NCBI GenBank assembly: GCA_002803225.1
Contig: NXFV01000337.1
Span: 1-52,200 of the forward strand
Length of the DNA: 52,200 bases
Reading direction: 5' to 3'
DNA from: Gamarada debralockiae
Taxonomy: Eukaryota; Ascomycota; Leotiomycetes; Helotiales; Hyphodiscaceae
The position numbers and the translations under genes were made by a program. Position 1 is the stretch's first letter, and the number at the start of each line of letters is the position of its first letter. This document shows positions 33,311 through 45,282 of the stretch, one piece after another. The notes beneath the pieces are model-generated. The model did no database searches, had not been told where the DNA came from, and was given only the letters and a program-made list of their open reading frames with translations.

Positions 33311-34768
33311 TCAATCATCCTCGTCGTCATCCTCACCATCGCGTCCATGCTCTGCCTTTCTCAACCAAGCAGGCTTCTTGCTCCAGGGGTATTTCGTTCC
33401 TTCATCGCTATCATCGCTGAAGGCAGCATCGTCGTTTGCGTATTGGTATGGATTGCGTCCGTACTCATCGTCAGATTCGACCTCCTCATCAGGGTAGTCG
33501 GCAGTGTAATGGTTCTCAGCTAAATTCAGTTAGCTCCATCTATCAATCAATTGAACATGACATACCGTTTTCATCTTCTTCATCGTAATCCTCATCATCA
33601 TCGCTCTCCGTCTCTACACTGTAGAACTCATCGATATCAGACTGGCCGTCCAGAATGAGGAAACCAATGTTCTTCTCCGTATTCATATCCACTTCCATAG
33701 CATCAACGGGCATGCGAATGTAGGTGTCGATTATGTATTCCGAATCGTCATCCATGTCCTCGACCTCCTCAACCTCCATTTCGCTGCCCTTATTGACGAA
33801 TTCTTCGGGATGTCGCTCATGGTAGCGTAGCTTGGGGATGTTTGGCTTAAATTTTGAGGGTTTCTTGGTAGGAGTAAGTACTGGTACTGGCGAACCTCCC
33901 GGCTTCATAGCATCTGCCTCAGCAATGCTGTGGCCAATTTCTTGGAGCGTGTACGCCTGCATCTCGTCTACCAATTGCTGATCATCAAGGCTCCATGGCG
34001 CGATCAATCCAGAAGGAAGGCGTACGTTTCGAGGTTCCGAAGCTAATTGAGAGGTGCGAGGCATAGGAGTATTGTTGGAGGTTGCTCTTGTGATTCTGGA
34101 CGAGAGTCCTGGTTTCTTTTGCGCTGAAGCTTGTTTGGGTTCTGGGGTCAATGCTGGGGTGAATGGTGAGGATGACCCTGTTGGGGAGACTCTTGCTCTA
34201 GTTCTGCGTTCAACGAACAAGGTGGTGCGCTTTTGGACTCTTCCAGCAAGAATTGACTGTGTTGGCGGGGTCGAGCTTGCGCTTCGAGAGATGTGGAATC
34301 TTCGATGCTGCTGCTTTAGGGAAAGAGGAGTTGTGGGGGTAGCATTTTGTGAGGTTGATTGTAGGAGACTGTTTGCTGGAGGAGGTGCAGTGGGTTGACC
34401 AGCATTGGCGCTCTCCTTCGTTCCCGAGCCCGACGGTCCTGTGCCTTGTGTTTGGGTTTGGGAAGTGTGAGGTTGTGTGCGAAGTGGTTGAGAGCTGGCA
34501 GATCGAGGTAATTGCTTGATTTGACGGACGCCTTGAGGGGCTCCGACAGGCGACGAGGTGGAGTCGTCGACAGGCTCGACCTGACGTGAGAAGACAAATT
34601 CGGTGGCTCTTCGTTTTCGCTTGCCATTGGATTCATGAACGCCTGTGAGGATACTGTTAGGTACGTGAGCCTGAGCCAGAGCCAGAGGATCCAGGACATA
34701 CGGAGAAAATCCACAGGATCGTCGGTGGCCTTGCGCTTAATATGGACGGTGACTGGAGGCAGAGACAT
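33311..34768 (-). CDS. IWR1: IWR1, RNA polymerase II nuclear import factor
   Basis: Exons 34702-34768, 33566-34642 and 33311-33519 give 450 residues; introns are 59 and 46 bp, the latter with a CTAAC branch site. The N-terminus MSLPPVTVHIKRKATDDP, followed by VDFLR and, across the intron, RVHESNGKRKRR and EFVFSRQ, is the Iwr1 signature; this basic part carries the nuclear import signal in yeast. The middle is Ser/Thr/Gln/Pro-rich. The C-terminal half has the domain hallmark: DEFYSVETESDDDEDYDEED, then ENHYTADYPDEEVESDDEYG and NPYQYA, and a very acidic tail. Yeast Iwr1 binds the assembled polymerase in the cytoplasm and brings it into the nucleus. It is longer than the yeast protein (353 residues) because of the disordered middle. 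Confidence is high. Confidence 0.92.
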
Positions 34769-36034
34769 AGTGGTAGATGCTTTCAGTGGTCCGGACCACA
34801 CTGTAAGAAAATGGCTGCTGGCTACAGTACGATGCCAACTTGTTTGGGAAAAGTGTATGAGCTTGGTCGTTATCCAGAGTCAGCGTTGTGCGCGCGATTG
34901 AGTAGAGAAATGAATACCTTGATGGTATTGTTTATTTTGAATCGCAGGAGTTGGAATATACGGGCGTCATATGAATGACGCCTCAACGCTAAGATAGCGA
35001 GTTTGATAAGCAACAGGGAATCTTCCAGTGAATCCGCCCATCTTCTCTTCGCTCAATCTGGGATGTACTTAAAAGACGATCTCCTCTTGACCTCTTTGAT
35101 GCTAGACATCATATAGTCTTTAGCCATATGCTCACATACATCCTCCATCAGACTTCCTCAAGCCTACTGACGATCATGATTGTGGCGTGAGCTTTGACTG
35201 ACAAGTCTGGGCTTCGGTAAAACGGGCACTCGCTGTGGCACAAACAAATTGTAAGGTCTTGATTGGGCTTCTAATGGGGCAGCTATTCAGGGTTCTCGAC
35301 CAGCTGAGAGGTGGGGAAGCTCTTGATTGGAATGTTCCGGATAACCTGGATAAGTAAGATGGGAGAAGGTCAGACCTTAAAATCTTAACTGGAGATCTTC
35401 TTCTCCTTCTTACTTGCATTCATCCATTCTCATTGTTGAATTATTGAAATGGTCTCAGCGTTTTGAAGAGGTCGTCCACATCTCCATGGCTTCTTGACCC
35501 ACAGTTTGCCTCGACAGCCTTGTGCCCCGCGGCAGGAAGAACCAAGGAACAAACGACACCTCAGCTTTTTGTGTCGACGTCACATCGCCCATGAGCTTGC
35601 CATCAGAGAAACAAAGACCTACGGTGATTGGCAGTGAAGACACACTGTTTGAGTTGAATTGCTGTCGCTAATCATCGTAAGTGGAATCTTGTGCGGTAAG
35701 AAGTTTTGTTGAGGAGGCTTTTATCCGTTGCCTTGTCATATGATTTCCTCGAATTCACCTTCATCTCAATCGCTGGTGCCAAATCCGGGGATCAGACCAG
35801 AGTCAATTTGAGACAGAACTAAATCGTTCGATCTGTTTCAGCGATTGGAATCCAGGACTAATTTGGAAAGTAAAGTGACGTTCCGCCACTACCAAGTCTG
35901 CCTGATCTCCTCAACTGTCGAAAACCTTCACTCACGCAACACCGCATCCTTCCAAGCCCAGGCTCCCACCTCCTGGCGCAAGCCACTTGTTCACTTTGAC
36001 TGGACGATTGAATATTGCGGATATCGTGCCCATC
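34769..36034. other. Divergent intergenic region
   Basis: About 1.27 kb separates the starts of IWR1 and the CBM48 gene. Short frames on both strands lack support. Bases 35845-36034 are likely 5' leader of the CBM48 gene, since a 109-codon frame there overlaps the real start in another frame. Confidence 0.45.
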
Positions 36035-38349
36035 ATGGCAGCGCAGAACGGAATCGCTCCGAAGAAATCAGCGATTGTAATCACCTACTCGAAGCCAGGA
36101 ACCCAACCTCCGATATACCTCGCAGGCTCCTTCTCAGAATGGCAGCCGCAGGAAATGCAATGCACAGTCGATGAGCTAGGGGAATACCAGTTTACCAAGG
36201 AGGTTGAAGTCGAAGAAGGGAAGGAATATCAGTACAAGTTTAGGGTCGGAGAAGGGGATTGGTGGTTGTTGAACGAGAATGAACGAACCGGTACGTATTT
36301 CACTTTTATGACGTGACCCGAGGCGATTTCTACGGAGGCTTTGAACCGTTGCATTCGCATCAACGATTCCAACTTCACTCTCTACAAATCCTTGAATTCT
36401 CACCATCGAATGCAATCTCATTATCAACTCTGCTAACGATTTATCAACGCAGTAACGGATGACATCGGCAATCGAAATAACCTACTCACAGTCCCAGTCC
36501 ACGAAGAAACAACAGAGATGAAAGAGAGCTCGCACACCACAATGGCCGAGCCCACGCCTGCCACACCTACATTGACGGTCGAGAAGATGGATTCGGAGCC
36601 GCGACATGGTGATGACTTTGGAGGAAACGCAACGGTTGGACAGAAGGACGCACACAAGCTACGAGCCCAGGATGCGGAGGTACTGTAGCTCGAATCGTTA
36701 ACCTTTTTTGAACTATTACTGACTCCGGAACTTCACAGCCAGATTACTACGTCGTCAGATCACGCACACCAGATATGGCAAACAATGCAGCAGAAGTTGC
36801 GGACTCTGCCATGATCCTCGATCGAGAAGCACCAACGCCTCCAAGTACTTGTTCCTCAGAATCATTCAGCTCTTTTGAGCGATTGCTGACTCCGGAATGC
36901 AGTGTCAGATGAAGAAGCCGGTCGCACAGGCTACAGACGAATGTCCCACACTCCCATCCCACAGGTTGCAGAAACGGCTGCGGAAGTGGCTGATACTGCG
37001 GCAATTCTCGATAAAGACTACATGGTAAGTCGTTCACTTCCATTTCAACCATTGGAAGGATACAGGAAGTCTCGTGCTTTCATGATTGCTCATCCTGATT
37101 GAGCAATTGAACTCGAGAGCGTCAAGTGAAGCTCGTGGCTCTCGGATGTGTCCCCGTTTAATCGATGAAATCGCCAGAACTATTAGTATCTTGTACTCCA
37201 ATGCGGTATCTGAGACCTTGCCCAACCTCGAAGCTGCTAACTTGCTCATAGCCAAAGCTTGAGTTGCCTCCGACTCCAACAACCTTTAAGAACGATCAAC
37301 CAGATACGCCTGATTCTGGCGCATCTACACCACCAGAAGAAAAAGTACCCCTCTTTGCACATGAATGTATCAAGCCTCCGCCTGGAGGGTTCGAAACATC
37401 TCTTCCTACTCCTCGCGAACCCCTCAAGTCCAAGCTATCCATCCAAGAAAGTGCAATCGACTACGATGACCCTCTACTTGAAGAATTCCCTTCCGAACGC
37501 AATGCAATTCTTGAGCGAGTTAGAACCTCTCAAAGCCGCCTGCCTGAGGACCAAACCTCCATTGACGGCATTCCTCCCTCGCCTGTTGTCGGAGCTAATC
37601 ATCATCCTGAACGTATGGAATTACCTTCGCCCTCACCCGGCCTCCTCGCACAAGATGGTTCTCCTTCATTAGACTCGATACCCGAAGATGGAGAAGATGG
37701 ATACAGGGAAGAGCTTCTCTCATCTTTACCGGAAAAAACGAACCTTAGCGTGAGAAATGGCGAGCCTCAAATGAGTCAGGGTAATAGTGAAGGCGAGGAA
37801 TCACCAGCTCAGGAGGTGAGAAAGCCTAGTGTCGATATTCAGGAGGTCCCAGAGACTGCCCCATCCCACGAAGCCGAGTCCGCTCAGACGACCACGAGTA
37901 GTGATAACCCGATTTTGGATGGAGAGGATATGGAACCCGAGCCAGTAAAACTGCCAGTCACCCCTTTCGTCCATGATAACAGCAGACAACTCGGTGAGCA
38001 GGAGCCGCTGGTCAAAGAAATTGTTACCCCCGAAGAAGGTCCACCAATCACACTCCAGCCAGCAACACCAGGCTCAAGCTTGAAGACCACAGCTAACGAT
38101 CCCTTCAACAAGCCGGTCGACACTGCGAAGGCTACTGCTATTGAGGAAGAGAGCGGCCGCTCCCAACTTACGTCTCGTAAGCCGGCACCTACGTCTCCTG
38201 AACGACCTCTCACACCGACATCTATACGATCCGCAGGCAAGGATGCGAAATCCAAAAACTTCCTGAAGGCATTCTGGCAAATTGTCTTTGTGGAATGGAT
38301 TGGAGGATTCATTATGCGATTGTGCGGTGGCAATCATCACAAGGCGTAA
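36035..38349 (+). CDS. CBM48 (AMPK-type glycogen-binding) protein with a hydrophobic C-terminus
   Basis: Five exons (36035-36290, 36453-36679, 36739-36844, 36903-37024, 37252-38349) give 602 residues; introns are 162, 59, 58 and 227 bp. Residues 12-85 form an early-set carbohydrate-binding module of the AMPK1_CBM/CBM48 type: an AIVITYSKP strand, PIYLAGSFSEWQP with the conserved Trp, then EYQYKFRVGEGDWWLL. The rest is long, disordered and Glu/Pro/Ser-rich, with several SP and TP sites. The last 30 residues (around FWQIVFVEWIGGFIMRLCGG) are hydrophobic and highly conserved in filamentous fungi, suggesting membrane attachment. A role in glycogen-linked or membrane-tethered signalling is inference. 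Exons 3 and 4 with their introns are a tandem duplication. All junctions keep frame. Confidence 0.82.
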
Positions 38350-41130
38350 GGAACATCGTCATTTGCACTTCTATCTTGCTTTTACCCCATTCTGCGCAAC
38401 ACTTTTCACGATACCCCTACATTTTCTTCCTCTCATTTCCCCAGAACAAACAATGCTGATCGACTGCGTCATCACATACAGGCTTCTGGCCATCACCGCA
38501 CTACTCCTCATCACACTTGCACCTGCTGTATATTTCTCTGTATGAGTTTTCACAGCTGGCATTATTGTTGTGTCGTTCAGGTCATGGCAGAACAAACAAC
38601 ACACACGATCGCACACGAAAATACCCGATAGATAACTCCACATGCATTGCTTTCCCAAACCACTGTTTCCGAACTCGTTCGTTGATGGCTTGTAGGAGGG
38701 AGTTAGGATAATTACTGTATCATATGAGCTTATGCAGCCGGAATTGAAATGAATTGGTTGCATGAATGATTGAAATGATGTGAGACAGTGAGGGATGATG
38801 ATTTTGAGATGCGTGATAGCGTCAAGCTTGTGTCTAGTGTGGGCTAGCCTGTAGTCCGGCTGAGGCGAATCACGTGAATGCCAGACGACTGTTGATAAAC
38901 CAGATCCAGTGCTCAGGAATTTGAACGGCCACATCCCGCAGTCAATAACACCTGATGGGAGAATCCATCGACTCTGTTGCATCTCAGGGGTTGAATGAGT
39001 CTAAGATGTTGCCTCCAGGGCTTGTGGTAGAACATTCTTCCGGTTGTATGAGTTCCTTCCATTGGAAATGTGTCGATGGAACCATCGACGGCGAGAGAAA
39101 TATTGACGACGATGATAGCCTCTTTAAAGATTTTAAGTCACTAGAGACGTATCTTCTTCCTTGGAAGTTGCATCAAAGCCAACTTCTAAAATAATGTTCA
39201 GGGCTGGGATGAACTGAGGGTGGCGTTAGACTCGCTAATTTCAAGGGCAAGAACCCAGTAGAGGTAGAAAATTGAAGGTCATTGAGTAGACATTACACGT
39301 GCTACTTTAATCATTTTTTAATCTTATTCCCTTGTCTTTCTACCGGTTTGTCTCCAAGCACTTTCCATCCTGCTATTGTAAATTGGGAGCCAATTCAGGA
39401 AATCTCGGTCCAGCAATTGATAGCAGTTCTTGAATAGGATATATCATGAAAGATGCAACGACAAAGAGGGGAATTCTCAACTCTAGAACATAACCGTGGT
39501 TCTATCATCACATCTCGCTATTAACACCATCTCGGAGGCAAACTCAAGTTTGTAGGTTGCCCTCCGGACTGGAACTCTCAGCTACGTCTGCGGCTGTCTC
39601 TGGAACCTCTGGAATTGGAGCGACATGCCCCTGAAACCATCGCAAATACACTGAAAACTAACGGCCACAGAGTGCTCGGATACTACTGCCCTTGATATTG
39701 GCGTGCCTTCTTTCCTTATCGCGATGACCTGTTTACATCTTCCAGTGGAAGCCAGAATTGGGAACTAGCCCTCCGCGGATGCAGAGTGTGTACCGGCCTG
39801 CGTGTATTTTTATCTGCGGAGGTCTAGGAGCGTGAATATTTTGTGATGGCTGGGAAAGGTATGAACTTTGAGAAGATTAATTGGGATGTGCAGCTGAGGC
39901 AGAAGTGAGAAAATTCCTAGAGTTAATGTTGAACTTTGGGGAGGGAGGCTGCTGGTACTTTTGCATCCCTGAATTTAGCCGAGTTACGCCGGAAGAGGAA
40001 ATTCTTGGCTGCTAGGTGTTTAAAGTAGAAGGGAGGCTAATAGTCAGCGCTAGGCTTATTTCTTTAGGGGCCTGTTCCCTAAAGTCAGCGAAAGCAATTG
40101 TCGTGCGAAAGTAAAGTATCACGTTTTTGTGACGGTCTTTACAATTGTAAGAACCTCGCTTAAATCACATACTTGACCTATCATGTGCAGCACTATAGGC
40201 CTAGCTATATCTTCTTTTGACCTTCTACCTTCTTTTCTTTTTTCTTTAGTTTATAATCCTTGTCTATACAATGCAGTAGTAGAGAATCGAAGCTTTTTGC
40301 CTAAGGTTTTCCTGCCTTCATGACAAAAATGGCGATAAATAGGGATGTAAATAACCTCTTATTTAGGTGGCGATACCCTGTATTTTCAGGGGGTTTAGCA
40401 TGGTGCGCTATCTGAGACATTATAGCGTGTTTACAGGGTACGGCCCCTGAAGACTCCATACGTTATGCGGGAACCTCCCGTACCGCGTGGTGGAAGGCTA
40501 TCAACCTTGTCGGCAAAGAAGCAGCAAAATGTAACAGCGTGTCTAGTGTTATTGCAACGACCTTTGAACCTGTGGTGGCGCTGTTGACTCGCAACTCGCC
40601 TGACGAATACGAGGGTGTTTGTGTTCCTCCAACCCTGCTATCGCAAGATATGGTCGTCCAATCTGCACGGAGTGCATGGCGGGGTTGCCATTGGGCTGCG
40701 CATTGCGGGATATTGCCTTGATTCGATTCATCCGAGCACCGCAAACAACTAAACCCTCCTAGAATATCGGCGAAACTGCCGTTCTTGGGTGCGATCGGAT
40801 GGTTACAAGCTTTGCTTACTCTTGTCCCGTCGCCGTGGGGTATTGTTTGGCAATCTTCTATGGGAGCACAGCCTCATCGTCTCCAAATGCGGGGTAAAAA
40901 CAAGGTGTCATGGCAATATGCCAGCATTGGGACAGTGGCGTTCGGACTCTTGCAGACTTGATATATCCTCTTTACAATACCTGCAAGGCAGCAATGTTCT
41001 CTCAAAATGGTATATCATGGTGCGAAGTCCTGTTTCTAGCAAACGAAACAAGTCACCAAGGCACTTAGGACTCGTACAAACTGTGGTCAATTATATTCCC
41101 ATATATCTTCTTACTTTACCAATCCACGAC
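38350..41130. other. Gene-poor region of about 2.8 kb
   Basis: The first 300 bases are the CBM48 gene's 3' untranslated region. No later ORF is supported. Bases 39850-40450 look like decayed repeat DNA; near-complementary ends AGGGGCC...CCCT at 40066 and AGGG...GGCCCCT at 40448 hint at a short inverted-repeat element. The last few hundred bases lead into the protease gene. Confidence 0.4.
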
Positions 41131-43520
41131 ATGAGAACCCCATTTTCTATCATAGTCAGCATCTTAGTACTGACTGCATTTGCCTCTCCAGCAAACGTTC
41201 ATTATGTCGTCTACGAGAAACGAGATGTGGAATTCTCTGACTGGGTTCCAAAGGCCATCGAAGTGGATCAGAGTACAATCTTACCATTGTCAATCGCCTT
41301 GACCCAGCGCAATCTGGAGAAAGGCCAGGATTTCCTCATGGACGTGTCCGACCCACTCAGTCCAAACTATGGAAAACACTGGACAGCTCAGAAGGTAGTT
41401 TCCATTATGTCTAGGGTGCCCAACTGACTGTCGAAGGTCATTGACACTTTTGCCCCGTCAGATTCGACAATCAAGGTGGTCAAATCATGGATTATCGAGA
41501 GCGGCATATCCGGAGAGCGAGTCAAGCTGTCTAAAAGTCGCACTTGGATAAGGTTGAACGTTACCATCAGTGAGGCCGAGAAATTGCTGAAGACTAAATA
41601 CCAGGTGTTTGAGCACCAGAAAATCGGCAAACGGTCTCTCGCATGCAACGAATACAGTGTGCCAGCCACTGTCCAAGAGCATATTGACTTCATCTCTCCA
41701 ACAACAGAGTTCAAGCCGGAACACATGATGCCGAACAAGCAAATAGCAGCCAAGAAACGAGATTTTGGTATGGGAGCCGATCCACCACCAACTCAGACCT
41801 TAACGAGCTCCGCCCCTGATTTCCAATTAAAACCAAACGGGACCAATATTCCCTTCTGGGATTTGGCCACTTGCGACCAAGCAGTCACTCCAGCGTGCCT
41901 GCAATCCTTGTACAGCCTTCCGAATGGGACCGAGAATTTGTGAGTTTGACTACCGCATTCACAGATGATATGCTCTAACTTCTCTCAGGTCATCGTACGG
42001 AATTTGCGAGTTTGGCAATTCGGTAATCACACTCTTTTTGGGAGACAAATGTAGTTGTGCATGCTAACTCGACGAAGACTTATAACTCAGACGACTTAAC
42101 GATGTACTTTTCTAATCTTGTTCCTCGAATACCTCCTACCACCGCACCAGCCATCGAAAGCGTTGATGGGGGCGTAGTGCGAAATAATGTGTCCTTTGGG
42201 GCTCTCGACTTTGCATTCAATGGGGAAGCGAACTTAGACTTGAGCTTGGCTATCGGACTAGGTGAGCCTTGTCAAGTGGTTGCTGTGACTGATATCTTCA
42301 TCGACTAATAACAGCCAGTATATCCCCAGAAGGTGACAAACTACCAAGTTGGCGACTTGATTGAAGGTGGTGCTTTCGATAACCTCCTCGATGCCCTTGA
42401 CGGTTCATACTGCACGTATGATGGGGGAGACCCAAGGCAAGCAGTGGCATTCGGAATGCAGAGTCGCCTTTTGACCATATCACAGTGTCGATCCACAATA
42501 CCCAGATCCGTATCCGGGTGGATACAAATCGAAAGACTGCGGTACTCTCGTTTCGACGCACGTGATAAGCTTTAGTGCCTCTGTTGATGAGGCACTTTAT
42601 CCGTCCAGTGCAATGATCCGCGAATGCCATGAGTCCGTCTACCTCATCTTAATTCCAGAACGTATCTATCTAACACGTGATCGCAGATATATGAAGCTCG
42701 GCCTCCAAGGGATCACGATCGTAGACAGTTCTGGCGATAGCGGTGTGGCAGGTAGAGATGGCGGTTGCTGCATAAATCCTGGATGCGCTCCTTCAACAGA
42801 CGGCGCTATAGTCTCCCTCTACGTTAATAGCACGACAGGCTACCCGGAGACCACAGGGAAGACATTTGTTCCACACTTTCCAGACTCATGTCCATATCTG
42901 ACCTCTGTTGGTGCAACTATGATTAAGCCCAATGCTTCGGTGTGGGCCCCTGAGCAAGCTGCTATGAAGCCTGGGCCCGTGCCATTCTACAGCGGAGGCG
43001 GATTCAGCAACGTTTTCTCAATGCCTGACTATCAACGAAAGGCTTTAGATTATTATTTTGATAAACATATGCCATCGTACACATCTGCACAGTGAGCAGC
43101 TCCCACCTTCAGGGTTCTTATCACCCGCATACTCCTGTTTCCCAGCTGACCTCCCTGCAAAGATATAATAACACCCAAAGAGTCCGTGGTATCCCTGACG
43201 TCTCTGCAAATGGCCTCAATACACTCATCGTCGTAGGGGGACAATGGATTTTAAGCGGTGGTACATCAGCTTCGACGCCCATTGTAGGTAGCATCATCAC
43301 GTTAATCAACGAGCAACGTATCAAAGCTGGCAAAGGCCCAGTAGGCTTCATCAATCCAGTCCTGTATGCTAACCCTGGGGCACTGAACGATATTGTTGAA
43401 GGTGGAAATCCTGGATGCGGGACGAATGGCTTTGATGCAGTAGAGGGTTGGGATCCGGTTACCGGTCTGGGAACGCTCGATTTCGAGAAGCTGTTGAAAG
43501 TTTGGATGGCGCTTCCCTAG
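41131..43520 (+). CDS. Secreted sedolisin (peptidase family S53, tripeptidyl-peptidase type)
   Basis: Eight exons (41131-41394, 41437-41939, 41989-42022, 42078-42261, 42319-42436, 42486-42632, 42687-43091, 43163-43520) give 670 residues in one continuous frame. Residues 1-19 are a signal peptide. The pro-domain contains SPNYGKHWTA and ends near KKR (about 195), a likely processing site. Catalytic residues are Glu317 and Asp321 (GEANLDLSL), the oxyanion Asp434 (SSGDSGV) and nucleophile Ser587 (SGGTSASTP). The C-terminal calcium-site region reads NDIVEGGNPGC and GWDPVTGLGTL. All are intact, so an active acid protease acting outside the cell is expected. Intron 5 is GC-AG, and introns 1, 3 and 7 end in AAG. 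Naive frame reading makes the gene look broken; this splice set makes it whole. Confidence 0.85.
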
Positions 43521-43944
43521 ATCCAGAGGGACGTTTAGGGGAGTGTTTGTGTCAGGTGAAACCTATGCTCTTGTTGTTGCTATGGCGACGGTTTATTTAC
43601 ATATCTGTCGGGTTCTAGCAACCCCACGAATCTCCCTCCTTAGATATCAATACATTCATGATTTTGCCTCACAATTTCGTCTGATTTGACAGGTTGACGG
43701 TGTTACGAGTAAAATATGATGGTTGAAATATCATGTGTTCTGGTGTTTACTAGCGGATCGCGTTTAGCCTAGGTGTTGTCAGATGAGATATTCTTCGGCG
43801 TATTGCGACTATAATAGGGTACTTATCTCCAAACACTAGCCAGTGAGCTGGAAAAGCAGTTCTTAATAATTAGCCGGTTTCCTCTATAATTAAATCTAAC
43901 CCCAGTGCGTTTAAAGCTTGGTCACCTAACTAGCAGCAGTTCTA

Positions 43945-43995
43945 CTCTCCCTAGTTTAAACTCTAATTTAGAGTTTATAGAAGGGATAGGGAGAG
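43945..43995. repeat. Imperfect inverted repeat next to a miniature element
   Basis: CTCTCCCT at the left and AGGGAGAG at the right flank an inner palindrome AAACTCTAA/TTTAGAGTTT. The right arm has several extra bases (ATAGAAGGG), so the match is imperfect. It lies only 7 bases left of the 220-bp element and could belong to it or to an older insertion. Confidence 0.5.
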
Positions 43996-44002
43996 TTAAC
44001 CT

Positions 44003-44222
44003 CTGACATTTGAAAGTACTTACAAGGGGTTAAATCTTAACGTTATTATTTGATACTCAGAAGTTTTAAGATTTAAGGTTTTATTTGAAAATCAGGATAA
44101 ATAATTCGAGCTATAGTATAGTATAGTATTCATTTATACAAGGAAATTATAAAATCTTAAAACATCCTGAGAATAAAATAATAAGGTTAAAGTTTAATCT
44201 CTTATGTACTTTCAAACGTCAG
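44003..44222. mobile_element. 220-bp miniature inverted-repeat element
   Basis: The left arm (44003-44076) and right arm (44151-44222) are inverted copies of about 73 bp at roughly 75-80% identity, starting CTGACATTTGAAAGTAC and (complement) CTGACGTTTGAAAGTAC. The two arms leave a central spacer of about 74 bp that includes the TATAG run. There is no coding capacity. No clear target-site duplication is visible, so the superfamily is not assigned. Confidence 0.65.
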
Positions 44223-44637
44223 GCGCAGTAAGCTGTCAGTTGGGACGGTTTTCGGGAGAAATATCGTAGAATTCTTGACTGGCTAGATATCTAAAGGAGC
44301 ATGAAAAATCAAGGAGGGGATACGCCCTTTATCTTAAAGAAAGAAGCAAATACAAGCTATACCCAATACGACAGGTATCGGCATTCCAACTAATATAAGG
44401 TCTAAGCCAGAGATCATAAGGATAAATCGTGCTTGTTCTTCTGCTATTTATTATTCCTTAGCAACTTCTGACTTCCTACAGTTCACTTCTCTATATCACA
44501 ATATTCCTCGATTTTAATAAATTTCAAGACCAAGCGCTTCTGGAAGCCCAAGTCTGCCCCTTCTACTCTGAATAATACCAACCACACTCGTTTTTGCATA
44601 CCAAACCGCTCTATTACTTCTTCCACCAATTGCAACC

Positions 44638-45282
44638 ATGCAGCTCTCTACTGTTTTCACTATCATTTTCTATCTAGCGGCCTCTACTTTCGCCAATCCT
44701 ATCGCAGTGCCTGAAAAGCAGCAATTGGATCTAAAATCGGAGCAGCCAAAGCAGTATCTCCGCAAGTGCAGGCCAACGTCTCTGCAACGATCGACAAATG
44801 GTGGAGCGATATCGATGCGGTTCATAATTTTGTAGACACCGTTGCAGCACCGATAGTCAGGCAGCGATCAGCGCTGCGGCTGCCACGGCCTTTATAGCTA
44901 CCCAAAACGAGGGCGCCTCGAATTCCGTTCTACAACAAGATGCCACTCTCGACGCCTTCGGCAACGTCGTCGCTCAGGCGCTAATATTAGAATTCATATT
45001 ATAGTCGGCCCAGCTATCAACGATACGATCTCCAACCCGGGTAACCTCCAGAAAACCTCGGCGCGATCAACAGTGCGAGGTAAGGCTGTCTCTCATCTAG
45101 TTTCATATCAGAGATATACTCATCCTCACTGTTTTTCCTCTAGATGCCCTCCTCTTGCAGGCGCAGGTGCCATCTCTCAAGAAGGTGATGTCCAGGCAAC
45201 AGCGGCCAAAGCTGTTGGTATTACCGTTCCTCCACCTGCCACGCCAACGGTCTGCAATGCCGCCGCCGTGGCGACCAACTAA
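44638..45282 (+). pseudogene. Broken gene for a small secreted protein
   Basis: The start is intact: a clear signal peptide (VFTIIFYLAASTFANP). The rest of an approximately 190-residue secreted protein can only be followed through five frames. The frame changes near 44735 (to AAKAVSPQVQANVSATIDKW), near 44850 (to DSQAAISAAAATAFIATQNE), near 45000 (to VGPAINDTISNPGNL) and near 45051 (to NLGAINSAR). An ordinary intron at 45080-45143 then leads to the last exon, ending at TAA 45280-45282. All four shifts are in the same direction, as single-base losses would give. There is no nonsense mutation between shifts. The family (small, Ala-rich, cell-surface type) is common in ascomycetes but unnamed. 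Sequencing error is an alternative explanation. Confidence 0.65.

Larger units (their letters stand above)
43521..44637. other. AT-rich intergenic region with repeats
   Basis: No ORF is supported. The stretch holds the hairpin at 43945-43995, the miniature element at 44003-44222 and a (TATAG)3 run at about 44111-44130. The last 150 bases are leader of the following secreted-protein remnant. Confidence 0.5.

Noticed and set aside
41401..43162. Sedolisin gene as a frameshifted pseudogene
   Set aside because: All apparent breaks vanish when GC-AG and AAG-acceptor introns of normal size with branch sites are used, and the catalytic residues are intact.
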